Assembly (NCBI GenBank): GCA_022837485.1
Contig: JALHHH010000043.1
Location: 1-5,500, forward strand
Direction of reading: 5' to 3'
DNA from: Bacteroidales bacterium
GTDB taxonomy: Bacteria; Bacteroidota; Bacteroidia; Bacteroidales; Lentimicrobiaceae
DNA length: 5,500 nucleotides
The notes beneath the pieces are model-generated. The model saw only the letters and a program-made list of their open reading frames with translations. It was not told the origin of the DNA and did not search any database. This document shows, one piece after another, positions 1-5,308 of the stretch. Every line of letters begins with the position of its first letter. Within the stretch, counting starts at the first letter, position 1. A program made the translations under genes and the position numbers.

Positions 1-306
1 CTTAGAACATGCGCTCTGACGGAAAATAATATAACGGGGGGGAATTGATAAAAAGTCTCAGTCCTTCTTTCCTTAGAACATGCGCTCTGACCCGTTCTAA
101 CCTACCTTAGCGCACGCTGTCGTGCGTCTCAGTCCTTCTTTCCTTAGAACATGCGCTCTGACAAGTTCTTTTAGAGGAAATGAATGTACATCCATAGTCT
201 CAGTCCTTCTTTCCTTAGAACATGCGCTCTGACTCAAAGGAAAAATTAAGGAAGGCAGTCGAAATAAGGGTCTCAGTCCTTCTTTCCTTAGAACATGCGC
301 TCTGAC
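1..306. CRISPR. CRISPR array end: 4 full repeats, 1 partial, 4 spacers
   Basis: The 37-nt repeat (plus strand begins GTCTCAGTCC, ends GCGCTCTGAC) occurs at 55-91, 126-162, 197-233 and 270-306, all identical. Positions 1-20 are the last 20 nt of another copy, so the array continues beyond the left edge. Spacers are 21-54, 92-125, 163-196 (34 nt each) and 234-269 (36 nt), all unrelated to one another. Orientation is not settled. Read on the minus strand the repeat ends in ACTGAGAC, which resembles the ATTGAAAC-type 3' tag of many type I and III repeats; this favours transcription leftwards with the leader at 307 onwards. A terminator-like hairpin at 359-397 would fit rightward transcription instead. 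The terminal repeat at 270-306 is undegenerated, mildly favouring the leader end. The repeat length and the cas6 gene nearby fit a Cas6-processed system, probably type III. Spacer targets are unknown. Confidence 0.98.
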
Positions 307-326
307 AGCACTCTTTGTAAAGTGCT
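307..326. other. Hairpin abutting the terminal CRISPR repeat
   Basis: AGCACT (307-312) and AGTGCT (321-326) are perfect reverse complements around an 8-nt loop. Inner TT/AA pairs could lengthen the stem past a bulged C at 313. It starts at the first base after the last repeat. It could be a leader element recognised during spacer integration, a structure in the array transcript, or chance. Confidence 0.4.
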
Positions 327-358
327 ACAATACAGTAAATTGAATGCGTTTTTTGTGT

Positions 359-397
359 AAAAACCCCTGTTTCGGCCCGAAAAACAGGTACTTTTTT
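359..397. terminator. Bidirectional intrinsic terminator candidate
   Basis: CCTGTTT (366-372) pairs with AAACAGG (382-388), with a possible extra CG pair inside. On the plus strand the stem is followed after three bases by six T (392-397). On the minus strand it is followed after two G by five T (complement of A359-363). This would end the cas2 transcript before it enters the array, and equally a rightward array transcript. The T tracts are short and the stem is modest, so it is a candidate only. An overlapping alternative pairing exists (ACCCCT 363-368 with AGGGGT 399-404). Confidence 0.5.
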
Positions 398-473
398 GAG
401 GGGTGCAAAAGTACAATATTTTTTCCTGTTCCATGCTCAAATAAAAAACAACTTCAACCGCCTGTAAACACCA

Positions 474-504
474 CAAAAATAGTAAACAACCTTCAGAATA
501 TCAA
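474..504 (-). promoter_or_regulatory. Bacteroidota-type promoter candidate pointing at the array
   Basis: On the minus strand TTG (504-502) is separated by 20 nt from TATTTTTG (481-474), matching the Bacteroidota -33 TTG / -7 TAnnTTTG consensus with ideal spacing. The -33 part overlaps the last codons of cas2. It would start a leftward transcript near position 467, running through the 307-466 region into the CRISPR array. Against it, the terminator-like hairpin at 359-388 lies between this start and the array. The motif is short and the region AT-rich, so chance matches are possible. Confidence 0.4.
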
Positions 505-972
505 GGTATTTTTACTTTCGGTAATCATTTCGAAACTAATGTTCCGGCCAATAACCTTCATCGCATGCACTTCATCGGTTGAAACCGGTAAAAACATAAT
601 ACTGTCTTCATTATCATACATATCCTGAACCTCCTTCAGGGTGGTATGCAACTCATCAAAAACAGGCCTGGGTTTCTGGGCAATAAAAACTGATTTCTGC
701 AGGCGTATACAGCCTTTACGTATTAAAAACTTCGCAATATGCGTTCTTACCTTGTTGTTCTCAATGTCATACATTACAAAGAAGATCATATCCCTGCTGT
801 TTTTAGCTGATTCATAAATATTGAGCAACTGCCTCAGCCGGCTGTTCAGTTCTTCGAGGGGAACCTCCTTGATTTCACCGGCTTTAAGCACAGTGCCTTC
901 ACGCAACCCGGCCTTCTTTATCAGCCGGATCACTTCTGCAAACGAAGGCTTTTTTCTCTGTTTCCTGGTCAT
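493..972 (-). CDS. cas2: CRISPR-associated endonuclease/integrase subunit Cas2 with N-terminal extension
   Basis: This 159-residue protein is Cas2, the non-catalytic partner that holds the Cas1 dimers together in the spacer-integration complex. The Cas2 ferredoxin-like core starts at about residue 62 (MIFFVMYDIENNKVRTHIAK): the first strand ends in YDI with the conserved acidic residue D69, and a KSVFIA strand follows near residues 93-98, as in the QxSVF motif of the family. The core of about 98 residues has normal Cas2 length. Residues 1-61 are extra: a basic start (TRKQRKK) and two probable helices (about 11-23 and 39-56). ATG at 972 is the only ATG before an upstream in-frame stop; an internal start at M62 (codon 789-787) would give a standard Cas2. 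No clear Shine-Dalgarno precedes the 972 start. The gene diverges from the CAPP-cas1 operon. What the extension does is unknown; docking of the prim-pol is a guess. Confidence 0.93.
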   Translation of the reverse strand: MTRKQRKKPSFAEVIRLIKKAGLREGTVLKAGEIKEVPLEELNSRLRQLLNIYESAKNSRDMIFFVMYDIENNKVRTHIAKFLIRKGCIRLQKSVFIAQKPRPVFDELHTTLKEVQDMYDNEDSIMFLPVSTDEVHAMKVIGRNISFEMITESKNTLIF

Positions 973-1023
973 GGTCAGGCATTTACTAACCCTTTACCTC
1001 AAATTATCACACGAATCATGATC

Positions 1024-1044
1024 ATAACGGCAGATATAACGGCA
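1024..1044. repeat. 9-bp direct repeat in the divergent intergenic region
   Basis: ATAACGGCA occurs at 1024-1032 and again at 1036-1044, a period of 12 bp. It sits between the predicted cas2 transcription start (about 1080) and the cas2 start codon, so it lies in the cas2 5' leader. It could be a paired regulator site or chance. A palindrome ATGATCAT (1018-1025) touches it on the left. Confidence 0.4.
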
Positions 1045-1060
1045 AACCTTTACTTTACAT

Positions 1061-1068
1061 TAATTTTG
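1061..1068 (+). promoter_or_regulatory. Weak -7-like element upstream of CAPP-cas1
   Basis: TAATTTTG fits the TAnnTTTG -7 consensus on the plus strand, about 147 bp before the CAPP start codon. No TTG occurs 19-21 bp upstream of it, so the -33 half is missing. It is the best plus-strand match seen in this intergenic region, but weak. Confidence 0.2.
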
Positions 1069-1086
1069 TAAAGTTACTCCAGTATT

Positions 1087-1117
1087 CAAACTTAAGACTG
1101 TTTCTGAAAAAATACAA
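1087..1117 (-). promoter_or_regulatory. Bacteroidota-type promoter candidate for cas2
   Basis: On the minus strand TTG (1117-1115) is followed after 20 nt by TAAGTTTG (1094-1087), matching the -33/-7 TTG-N20-TAnnTTTG consensus of Bacteroidota. Transcription would start near 1080, giving cas2 an untranslated leader of about 108 nt that contains the ATAACGGCA direct repeat. Confidence 0.5.
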
Positions 1118-1127
1118 CAATTAATTT

Positions 1128-1140
1128 ATCATTTAATGAT
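1128..1140. promoter_or_regulatory. Palindrome, possible operator
   Basis: ATCATT-T-AATGAT is a perfect 6-bp inverted repeat with a 1-nt centre, lying between the divergent cas2 and CAPP genes just upstream of the cas2 promoter candidate. Its size and symmetry suit a dimeric DNA-binding protein, but no regulator gene is visible in the window, and the AT-rich context makes chance plausible. Confidence 0.25.
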
Positions 1141-1214
1141 TTTGTCCTATATTTAAACGCCTTTAGCATATTGCATATAGTTTATATCAGGTCTGACAAT
1201 AATAAAATGGTGTT

Positions 1215-2240
1215 ATGGTTCAGCTTCAATTTGGTGAGGATATCACCAGCACTGAAAAACTGGTTTCATTTGATTTACAGGAACTTGTTGAGGCCATCAG
1301 GCTGCCTCGTTTCGATCTGGATAAAAAAACCAGCCAATTGCGCAGGGTTGGCGGGATTGATCCCAAAGCCTATCAGAATTTAAAAAAAGAACTGCCTTAC
1401 ATTACCTGTGGCATTTTTAATCCTCCTTTCAGAAAAACAGAAAACTTTGCAAATATCAACTGCTTTATCCTTGATTTTGATCATCTGAGCGAAAAGCAAA
1501 CAGATCCGGAAACGGTTAAAAACATTTTAAAAAAGGATGAAAGGGTGGCTTTTATGTTTACGTCGCCCGGCGGTGACGGGCTTAAGCTGCTTTTTGTCCT
1601 GAAAGAAGCATTCACCGATCACGGAAAATACAGCCTTTTTTATAAGCTGTTTGCCACTGACTTTTCCAGAACGCACAACCTGCAGCAGGTCATTGACAAA
1701 AAAACAAGCGATGTCACCAGGGCCACTTTCCTCTGCCATGATCCCGACGCCTGGCATAACCCCTTTTATGATGAAGTGGATGCGGCGGCATACATCAATT
1801 TTGATTCCGCAATCGAGGTTGGTGAAGCCATGGAGATCGGCAGGCAACAGGAAGAAGAATTTAAAGCCAACATCCGTGAAAACGATAAAGAAGAAACGGA
1901 GTCATCGTTGCCGGATGATGTTTTACTGGATATAAAGCGCCGGCTGAACCCAAAATACAGGCCAAAAGAGCGCAGGAAAGCTTACTTTGTTCCTGACGAA
2001 GTAAACCAGCTTGAGGTTGAGATCCGCGACAGATGTGCCGAAGTGGGCATGGAGATCACTGAAAGCAATCCGATACAATATGGGCGGCAAATCAGTTTTA
2101 AGGCCGGCGATCATATAGCAGAGCTAAATATATTTTTTGGCCGGCGCGGATTTTCTGTGGTAAAATCAACCAAAACCATATGCTCGGCTGAACTGAATGA
2201 CCTTGCATATCAACTGGTGATGGAATTGATCGAAGACTGA
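1215..2240 (+). CDS. CRISPR-associated primase-polymerase (CAPP), BT4734/VirE-N-like AEP
   Basis: This 341-residue protein looks like an archaeo-eukaryotic primase (AEP) superfamily prim-pol of the BT4734/VirE N-terminal type. Motif I is FILDFDH (84-90) with metal-binding D87 and D89. Motif II is SPGGDGLK (117-124), the nucleotide-binding turn. Motif III is likely the acidic HDPDAWHNP stretch (175-183), preceded by IDKKTSDVTRATF (160-172), which is also typical of the family. Members encoded beside cas1 and cas2 are known as CAPPs; studied ones make primers and extend DNA, and are linked to adaptation of type III systems. Residues about 205-250 are charged and probably a linker. Residues about 255-341 form a predicted alpha/beta domain (ELNIFFGRRGFSVVKSTK) that I do not recognise. 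There is no helicase or zinc finger. The ATG at 1215 is the first after an in-frame stop (1203-1205); an A-rich stretch precedes it. It is followed by cas1 after 60 bp on the same strand, suggesting co-transcription. The family call is firm; a role in filling or copying pre-spacers is inference. Confidence 0.88.
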   Translation: MVQLQFGEDITSTEKLVSFDLQELVEAIRLPRFDLDKKTSQLRRVGGIDPKAYQNLKKELPYITCGIFNPPFRKTENFANINCFILDFDHLSEKQTDPETVKNILKKDERVAFMFTSPGGDGLKLLFVLKEAFTDHGKYSLFYKLFATDFSRTHNLQQVIDKKTSDVTRATFLCHDPDAWHNPFYDEVDAAAYINFDSAIEVGEAMEIGRQQEEEFKANIRENDKEETESSLPDDVLLDIKRRLNPKYRPKERRKAYFVPDEVNQLEVEIRDRCAEVGMEITESNPIQYGRQISFKAGDHIAELNIFFGRRGFSVVKSTKTICSAELNDLAYQLVMELIED

Positions 2241-2300
2241 TGCAGACCGGTAAAAGCCGGCATTGAATCCTGAACAGTCAGTACCAATAAAGCATCGCGT

Positions 2301-3284
2301 ATGGATCTGGTATTAAATACTTTCGGCACCTCCCTGCAGGTTGAAAACCAACTTTTTATGGTGGTTCATGCCGACGGCAGACAGTTGATTGATCCCGATA
2401 AAATCAAAAGCATTCTGATTGGCAAAGGGGCCCGTATAAGTTCGGATGCAGCCCTGCTTGCCATTGAACGCGAAATAGAGGTCCTGTTTATTGATGCCGG
2501 CGGAAAACCGGCAGGTCGCATTTGGAGTGTGAAATATGGTTCGGTATCAACCATTCGCCGCAAACAGCTTGCTTTTAACGGCAGCAGGCAGTCGATCGAC
2601 TGGCTGAAGGAGGTGATCTGCGAAAAAATTGATAACCAGGCAGCCCTGTTATTATCCATCTCCTCATCAGAAAAAGAGGCCAGGAATGAGCGGGATAAGG
2701 CGATTCTGCGTCTGCAGGACCTCAGGCAAAAAGTTGCGGATGCTGCCGGTGAAAACCTGAACGACCTGCTGCCCTCCTTCAGGGGCTGGGAAGGAAGCGC
2801 CTCACGGATCTATTTCTCAGTGATTTCATCATGCCTGCCCGGGAACCTGAGGTTTGCCCAGCGCTCACAAAATCCGGCTACCGATGTATTCAACATGTTG
2901 CTGAATTACGCTTATGGCATCCTTTATGGAAAAATTGAAGGCGCACTGATCAGGGCCGGCATCGATCCGTACATCGGTGTGATGCACCGCGATGAGTACA
3001 ACCGACCGGTACTGGTGTACGATGTAATTGAGCGCTTCAGGGTCTGGGCCGATTATGTGGTATTCGGACTGGCATCCCAACAGGTATTTACCTCCGATTG
3101 CTACACAATAAGAAAAGACGGTTCGTACTGGCTGGAAAATAACGGCAAAAGAATACTTATTCAGTCGTTCAACGACTATCTGAGCGAAGTGATCAAAATC
3201 AAGGGAGTGGACAGGAGCCGGGTCGTGCACATCGACCTGTACGCCCAATCGCTGGCCAGGATGTTCGAATCGCTTAAAGAATAG
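2301..3284 (+). CDS. cas1: CRISPR-associated endonuclease/integrase Cas1
   Basis: This is Cas1, the metal-dependent integrase that inserts new spacers at the leader end of the array together with Cas2. The 327-residue length is normal for a full protein. The N-terminal beta domain (about 1-85) contains LNTFGTSLQVENQLFMV, the GARISSDA segment and the VLFIDAGGKPAGRI strand. The alpha-helical catalytic domain (about 95-325) carries the expected metal ligands: E164 in GWEGSASRIYF, H229 in GVMHRDEYNRP, and D241 with E244 in VYDVIERFR. All ligands are intact, so the enzyme is probably active. There is no fused reverse transcriptase or Cas6 domain, as found in some type III Cas1 proteins; the separate prim-pol upstream may take a comparable polymerase role. 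It lies 60 bp after CAPP with no promoter recognised in the gap, and ends 24 bp from the convergent cas6. Confidence 0.96.
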   Translation: MDLVLNTFGTSLQVENQLFMVVHADGRQLIDPDKIKSILIGKGARISSDAALLAIEREIEVLFIDAGGKPAGRIWSVKYGSVSTIRRKQLAFNGSRQSIDWLKEVICEKIDNQAALLLSISSSEKEARNERDKAILRLQDLRQKVADAAGENLNDLLPSFRGWEGSASRIYFSVISSCLPGNLRFAQRSQNPATDVFNMLLNYAYGILYGKIEGALIRAGIDPYIGVMHRDEYNRPVLVYDVIERFRVWADYVVFGLASQQVFTSDCYTIRKDGSYWLENNGKRILIQSFNDYLSEVIKIKGVDRSRVVHIDLYAQSLARMFESLKE

Positions 3285-3289
3285 GCCCT

Positions 3290-3311
3290 TGACTGGTTAT
3301 AATACCAATCA
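3290..3311. terminator. Hairpin between convergent cas1 and cas6
   Basis: TGACTGGT (3290-3297) and ACCAATCA (3304-3311) form an 8-bp stem with a 6-nt loop. On the minus-strand RNA all eight positions pair, one as a G-U wobble; on the plus strand one position mismatches. The right arm contains the cas6 stop codon. No T tract follows on either strand, so termination by this hairpin alone is uncertain. Confidence 0.35.
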
Positions 3312-3974
3312 CAGTTGCTTAATGGATCCGAATCCATGACTGACCCCCTTCCCCAGCCCCAGGTAATTGGGCAGGAAAATATTGGCGCTGAACTCGGCAT
3401 CAAAACCGGTAAGTTTTACACCTTTGAAACCAAGGAGTTTAGGCGCTGACAACGATTTCAGTTTTACTTCAAACGGTTCCGCAATGTCCCACTCCACTCC
3501 TTCGCCAAATGTGAGTATATTGGCCGTAAGGATGGCCTCCAACCTGCTGATTTTTTCAGCAAGTGAGTCCATGGTATTGAATGCTGCATAATTCTCGTGA
3601 TTCAACGCTAGCCAGTTACTGATGCGGTAATTGAGCTTGTCGGAGGTCACACGCAGGGTGTATTCCTTCATGTTGAGTGAACTGAGTTTCATATTCAGTT
3701 CACGTCCGGCCATGGTCAGGTTCCAGTCTTTGTTGTTGAAGAAATGATAGATTTCGTCCACCCCTTGTTCGAGGCATAGAATTGAAGGTTTACGCCCTAC
3801 CCGCATATATTGAATCAACGGATATTTATAAATGAACTTATTATCCCCAAGGTGATTGTGAAAGAAGATATGATCTGCCCCAACCTTTTCGACAATGGCC
3901 GCCCTGAAGGCCGGAATTTCGTATGCCTCAATCCTGGTATTGAATACCACATGCAATAAACGCAGTTTTTTCAT
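3309..3974 (-). CDS. cas6: CRISPR-associated endoribonuclease Cas6 (Cas6b-like)
   Basis: This 221-residue protein matches Cas6, the endoribonuclease that cuts the CRISPR transcript within each repeat to yield crRNAs. Two family landmarks are clear. The N-terminal domain has FFHNHLGDNKFIYKYPLIQY (37-56), where H39 and H41 are the likely catalytic histidines, as in the Cas6b type. The C terminus has the glycine-rich loop NYLGLGKGVSHGFGSI (203-218) that Cas6 proteins use to bind repeat RNA. Between them lie a helix-rich region and the MDSLAEKISRLEAILTANI segment (135-153). Length is typical for Bacteroidota Cas6b-like proteins. The ATG at 3974 lies 35 bp after the TPR gene on the same strand, so it is probably the last gene of that operon. 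It converges on cas1. Such genes are often annotated as hypothetical because overall identity is low; the motifs here make the call good. The substrate is presumably the 37-nt repeat in this window. Confidence 0.87.
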   Translation of the reverse strand: MKKLRLLHVVFNTRIEAYEIPAFRAAIVEKVGADHIFFHNHLGDNKFIYKYPLIQYMRVGRKPSILCLEQGVDEIYHFFNNKDWNLTMAGRELNMKLSSLNMKEYTLRVTSDKLNYRISNWLALNHENYAAFNTMDSLAEKISRLEAILTANILTFGEGVEWDIAEPFEVKLKSLSAPKLLGFKGVKLTGFDAEFSANIFLPNYLGLGKGVSHGFGSIKQL

Positions 3975-4009
3975 GGATTCTTTAAATATAGTCTTGTTCT
4001 TTTATCTGA

Positions 4010-5308
4010 TTATAAAGGTTTTACTTCTGCAGCCTTCACGGTTGGTTTCTGTTTAGCCCTGTCGTAGCTGTCGACCAGGACAAAGGTAACACCAAGATTT
4101 ACGGCGGCCTCTTTTCCACCCCCGTTAAAATCGCTTACCGAAAAATAATAGCTGTTTCCATCTTCACATTCAATAAATCCGGACCTCCCATGCGGCAGTA
4201 TTTTACTGATCTTCCCTTTATAAACCGGAGCTTTGGGCTGATTTTCAGCCCAAATAATCCGGGCAAGATTCAGCAATGCGCCATAGTCTTCCGGGATGGT
4301 TTCATCTGCCGAATGCGCACTTACCATCTCCTCCGCATCTCTGTCGGAACCCCACCCCTCTTTTTCTCTGAGGGCAATCACCAGCCGGGCATGCACCAGG
4401 GCTTCCCTTGTTTTACCCAGCGTCAGAAAAACCCTGGCTATCAGCATAAACAACCCGACTTTCATTTTATTTACACCCGGGTCGTCGGCCGCATCAAGCG
4501 CGGCAATCAATGCTTTTTCCCACGCCCGCATCTCCTCATACAATTCAGCAAGTTCCATTTTCAGAAACCAGTCATGTTTCCTGATCAGTATCTGCAGGTA
4601 AAGCCCGAGGCTTTCATCAAACCTTGCCAACCGGCGCAGGGCCAACGCTTTTTGCCGGGTAATCCACAGATCATTGTCGTAGTGAAAATTTCCGATTTCG
4701 TTCAAAATAAATGTGGCCGTAAAGATGCAGCCTTCATAATCACCCGACTCCTGCAGGGCTTTTACCAGCAGGGCATGGTATTTCTCATAATCGGATGCCA
4801 GTACAATGTTTTTCCCCTCCTCATTCGTAAAGGAAAACGACTGGCGGTCGAGCGCCGCCGGATCCAGTTTGCGGAGCCAGGTGAGGATTTCAGGGTAATC
4901 GGGGGTGTACTCTTCTTCGAGCAGTTCAACAACCCTGAAAACCGTATCGGGCAATGGACTGTATTTATTGTCCGGGGCAGATAACCTGACAATGGCGTTG
5001 GCAGCATTGAAAAACAGGTCGCGATCATTCACCCTTTCAGGTTTCACCCTTACATGATACAACGACCAGGTGTAAACGGTGGTCAGGTAGGGAGAACCTT
5101 TATACTTCAGTAACCCTTCACGGGCATACTGCAACGCCCGTTCATACATGTCAAGCTTCAGCAGACTCTGGGCATATCCCCACCAGTCGAACTCATCACA
5201 TAAATCGCGGTACTGCTCAAAAAGGGCTTCAAAAACGGGCAATGCTTCTTCAAACTTTTTCTCCTTCCGTAAAGCCCCGGCCTGCTCACTTAATTCCTGA
5301 TAACTCAT
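4010..5308 (-). CDS. TPR-repeat protein with C-terminal cold-shock-like OB domain
   Basis: This 432-residue protein has two parts. Residues about 1-355 are helix-turn-helix repeats of the TPR type, for example KKFEEALPVFEALFEQY (17-33), DMYERALQYAREGLLKY (53-69), ARFDESLGLYLQILIRK (228-244), RAWEKALIAALDAA (261-274) and GKTREALVHARLVIAL (298-313). Residues about 363-430 look like a cold-shock/S1-like OB fold: YKGKISKILPHGRSGFIECE, then YYFSVSDFN, a Gly-Val-Phe turn and a closing AAEV strand, all in the order expected of a nucleic-acid-binding CSD. No signal peptide or membrane helix is seen, so it is probably cytoplasmic. I do not know a named family for this combination. It starts with an ATGA overlap of the preceding gene's stop, implying translational coupling, and is followed 35 bp later by cas6. 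An RNA-related accessory role in the CRISPR system is inference from position and domain; an unrelated housekeeping or defence role is equally possible. Confidence 0.8.
   Translation of the reverse strand: MSYQELSEQAGALRKEKKFEEALPVFEALFEQYRDLCDEFDWWGYAQSLLKLDMYERALQYAREGLLKYKGSPYLTTVYTWSLYHVRVKPERVNDRDLFFNAANAIVRLSAPDNKYSPLPDTVFRVVELLEEEYTPDYPEILTWLRKLDPAALDRQSFSFTNEEGKNIVLASDYEKYHALLVKALQESGDYEGCIFTATFILNEIGNFHYDNDLWITRQKALALRRLARFDESLGLYLQILIRKHDWFLKMELAELYEEMRAWEKALIAALDAADDPGVNKMKVGLFMLIARVFLTLGKTREALVHARLVIALREKEGWGSDRDAEEMVSAHSADETIPEDYGALLNLARIIWAENQPKAPVYKGKISKILPHGRSGFIECEDGNSYYFSVSDFNGGGKEAAVNLGVTFVLVDSYDRAKQKPTVKAAEVKPL

Larger units (their letters stand above)
307..492. other. Noncoding spacer between array and cas2 (leader or trailer)
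   Basis: This AT-rich stretch has no convincing gene. It begins directly after the last repeat with a small hairpin, then holds overlapping inverted repeats at 363-414 and a minus-strand promoter-like element reaching into the cas2 3' end. If the array is read leftwards this is its leader, where new spacers would be added at the 270-306 repeat. If it is read rightwards this is its trailer and terminator. Short open frames crossing it run through repeats and show no protein family features. Confidence 0.7.

Noticed and set aside
406..441. TACTTTTG (413-406, minus strand) as a second array promoter
   Set aside because: The nearest TTTG (441-438) is 24 nt away, longer than the usual 19-21, and the motif lies inside an inverted repeat arm, which explains it better.
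288..476. A 62-codon minus-strand frame crossing the end of the array
   Set aside because: It runs through a CRISPR repeat and the structured noncoding region, with no family features.
344..628. A 94-codon plus-strand frame overlapping the cas2 3' end
   Set aside because: It overlaps the antisense of well-supported Cas2 codons and shows no recognisable motif.
1207..1209. Upstream ATG as the CAPP start
   Set aside because: It is out of frame with the prim-pol coding sequence; the in-frame ATG is at 1215 and a stop precedes it at 1203-1205.
2247..2260. Hairpin CCGG-TAAAAG-CCGG between CAPP and cas1 as a terminator
   Set aside because: The stem is only 4-5 bp and no T tract follows; cas1 is more likely co-transcribed with CAPP.
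2301..3284. Cas1 fused to reverse transcriptase or Cas6, as in some type III systems
   Set aside because: The protein has normal Cas1 length with both Cas1 domains and no YxDD-type or extra domain.
4190..4984. A 264-codon open frame on the plus strand, antisense to the TPR gene
   Set aside because: Its translation has no domain-like pattern, while the opposite strand has clear TPR repeats and a cold-shock-like end. It is a shadow frame.
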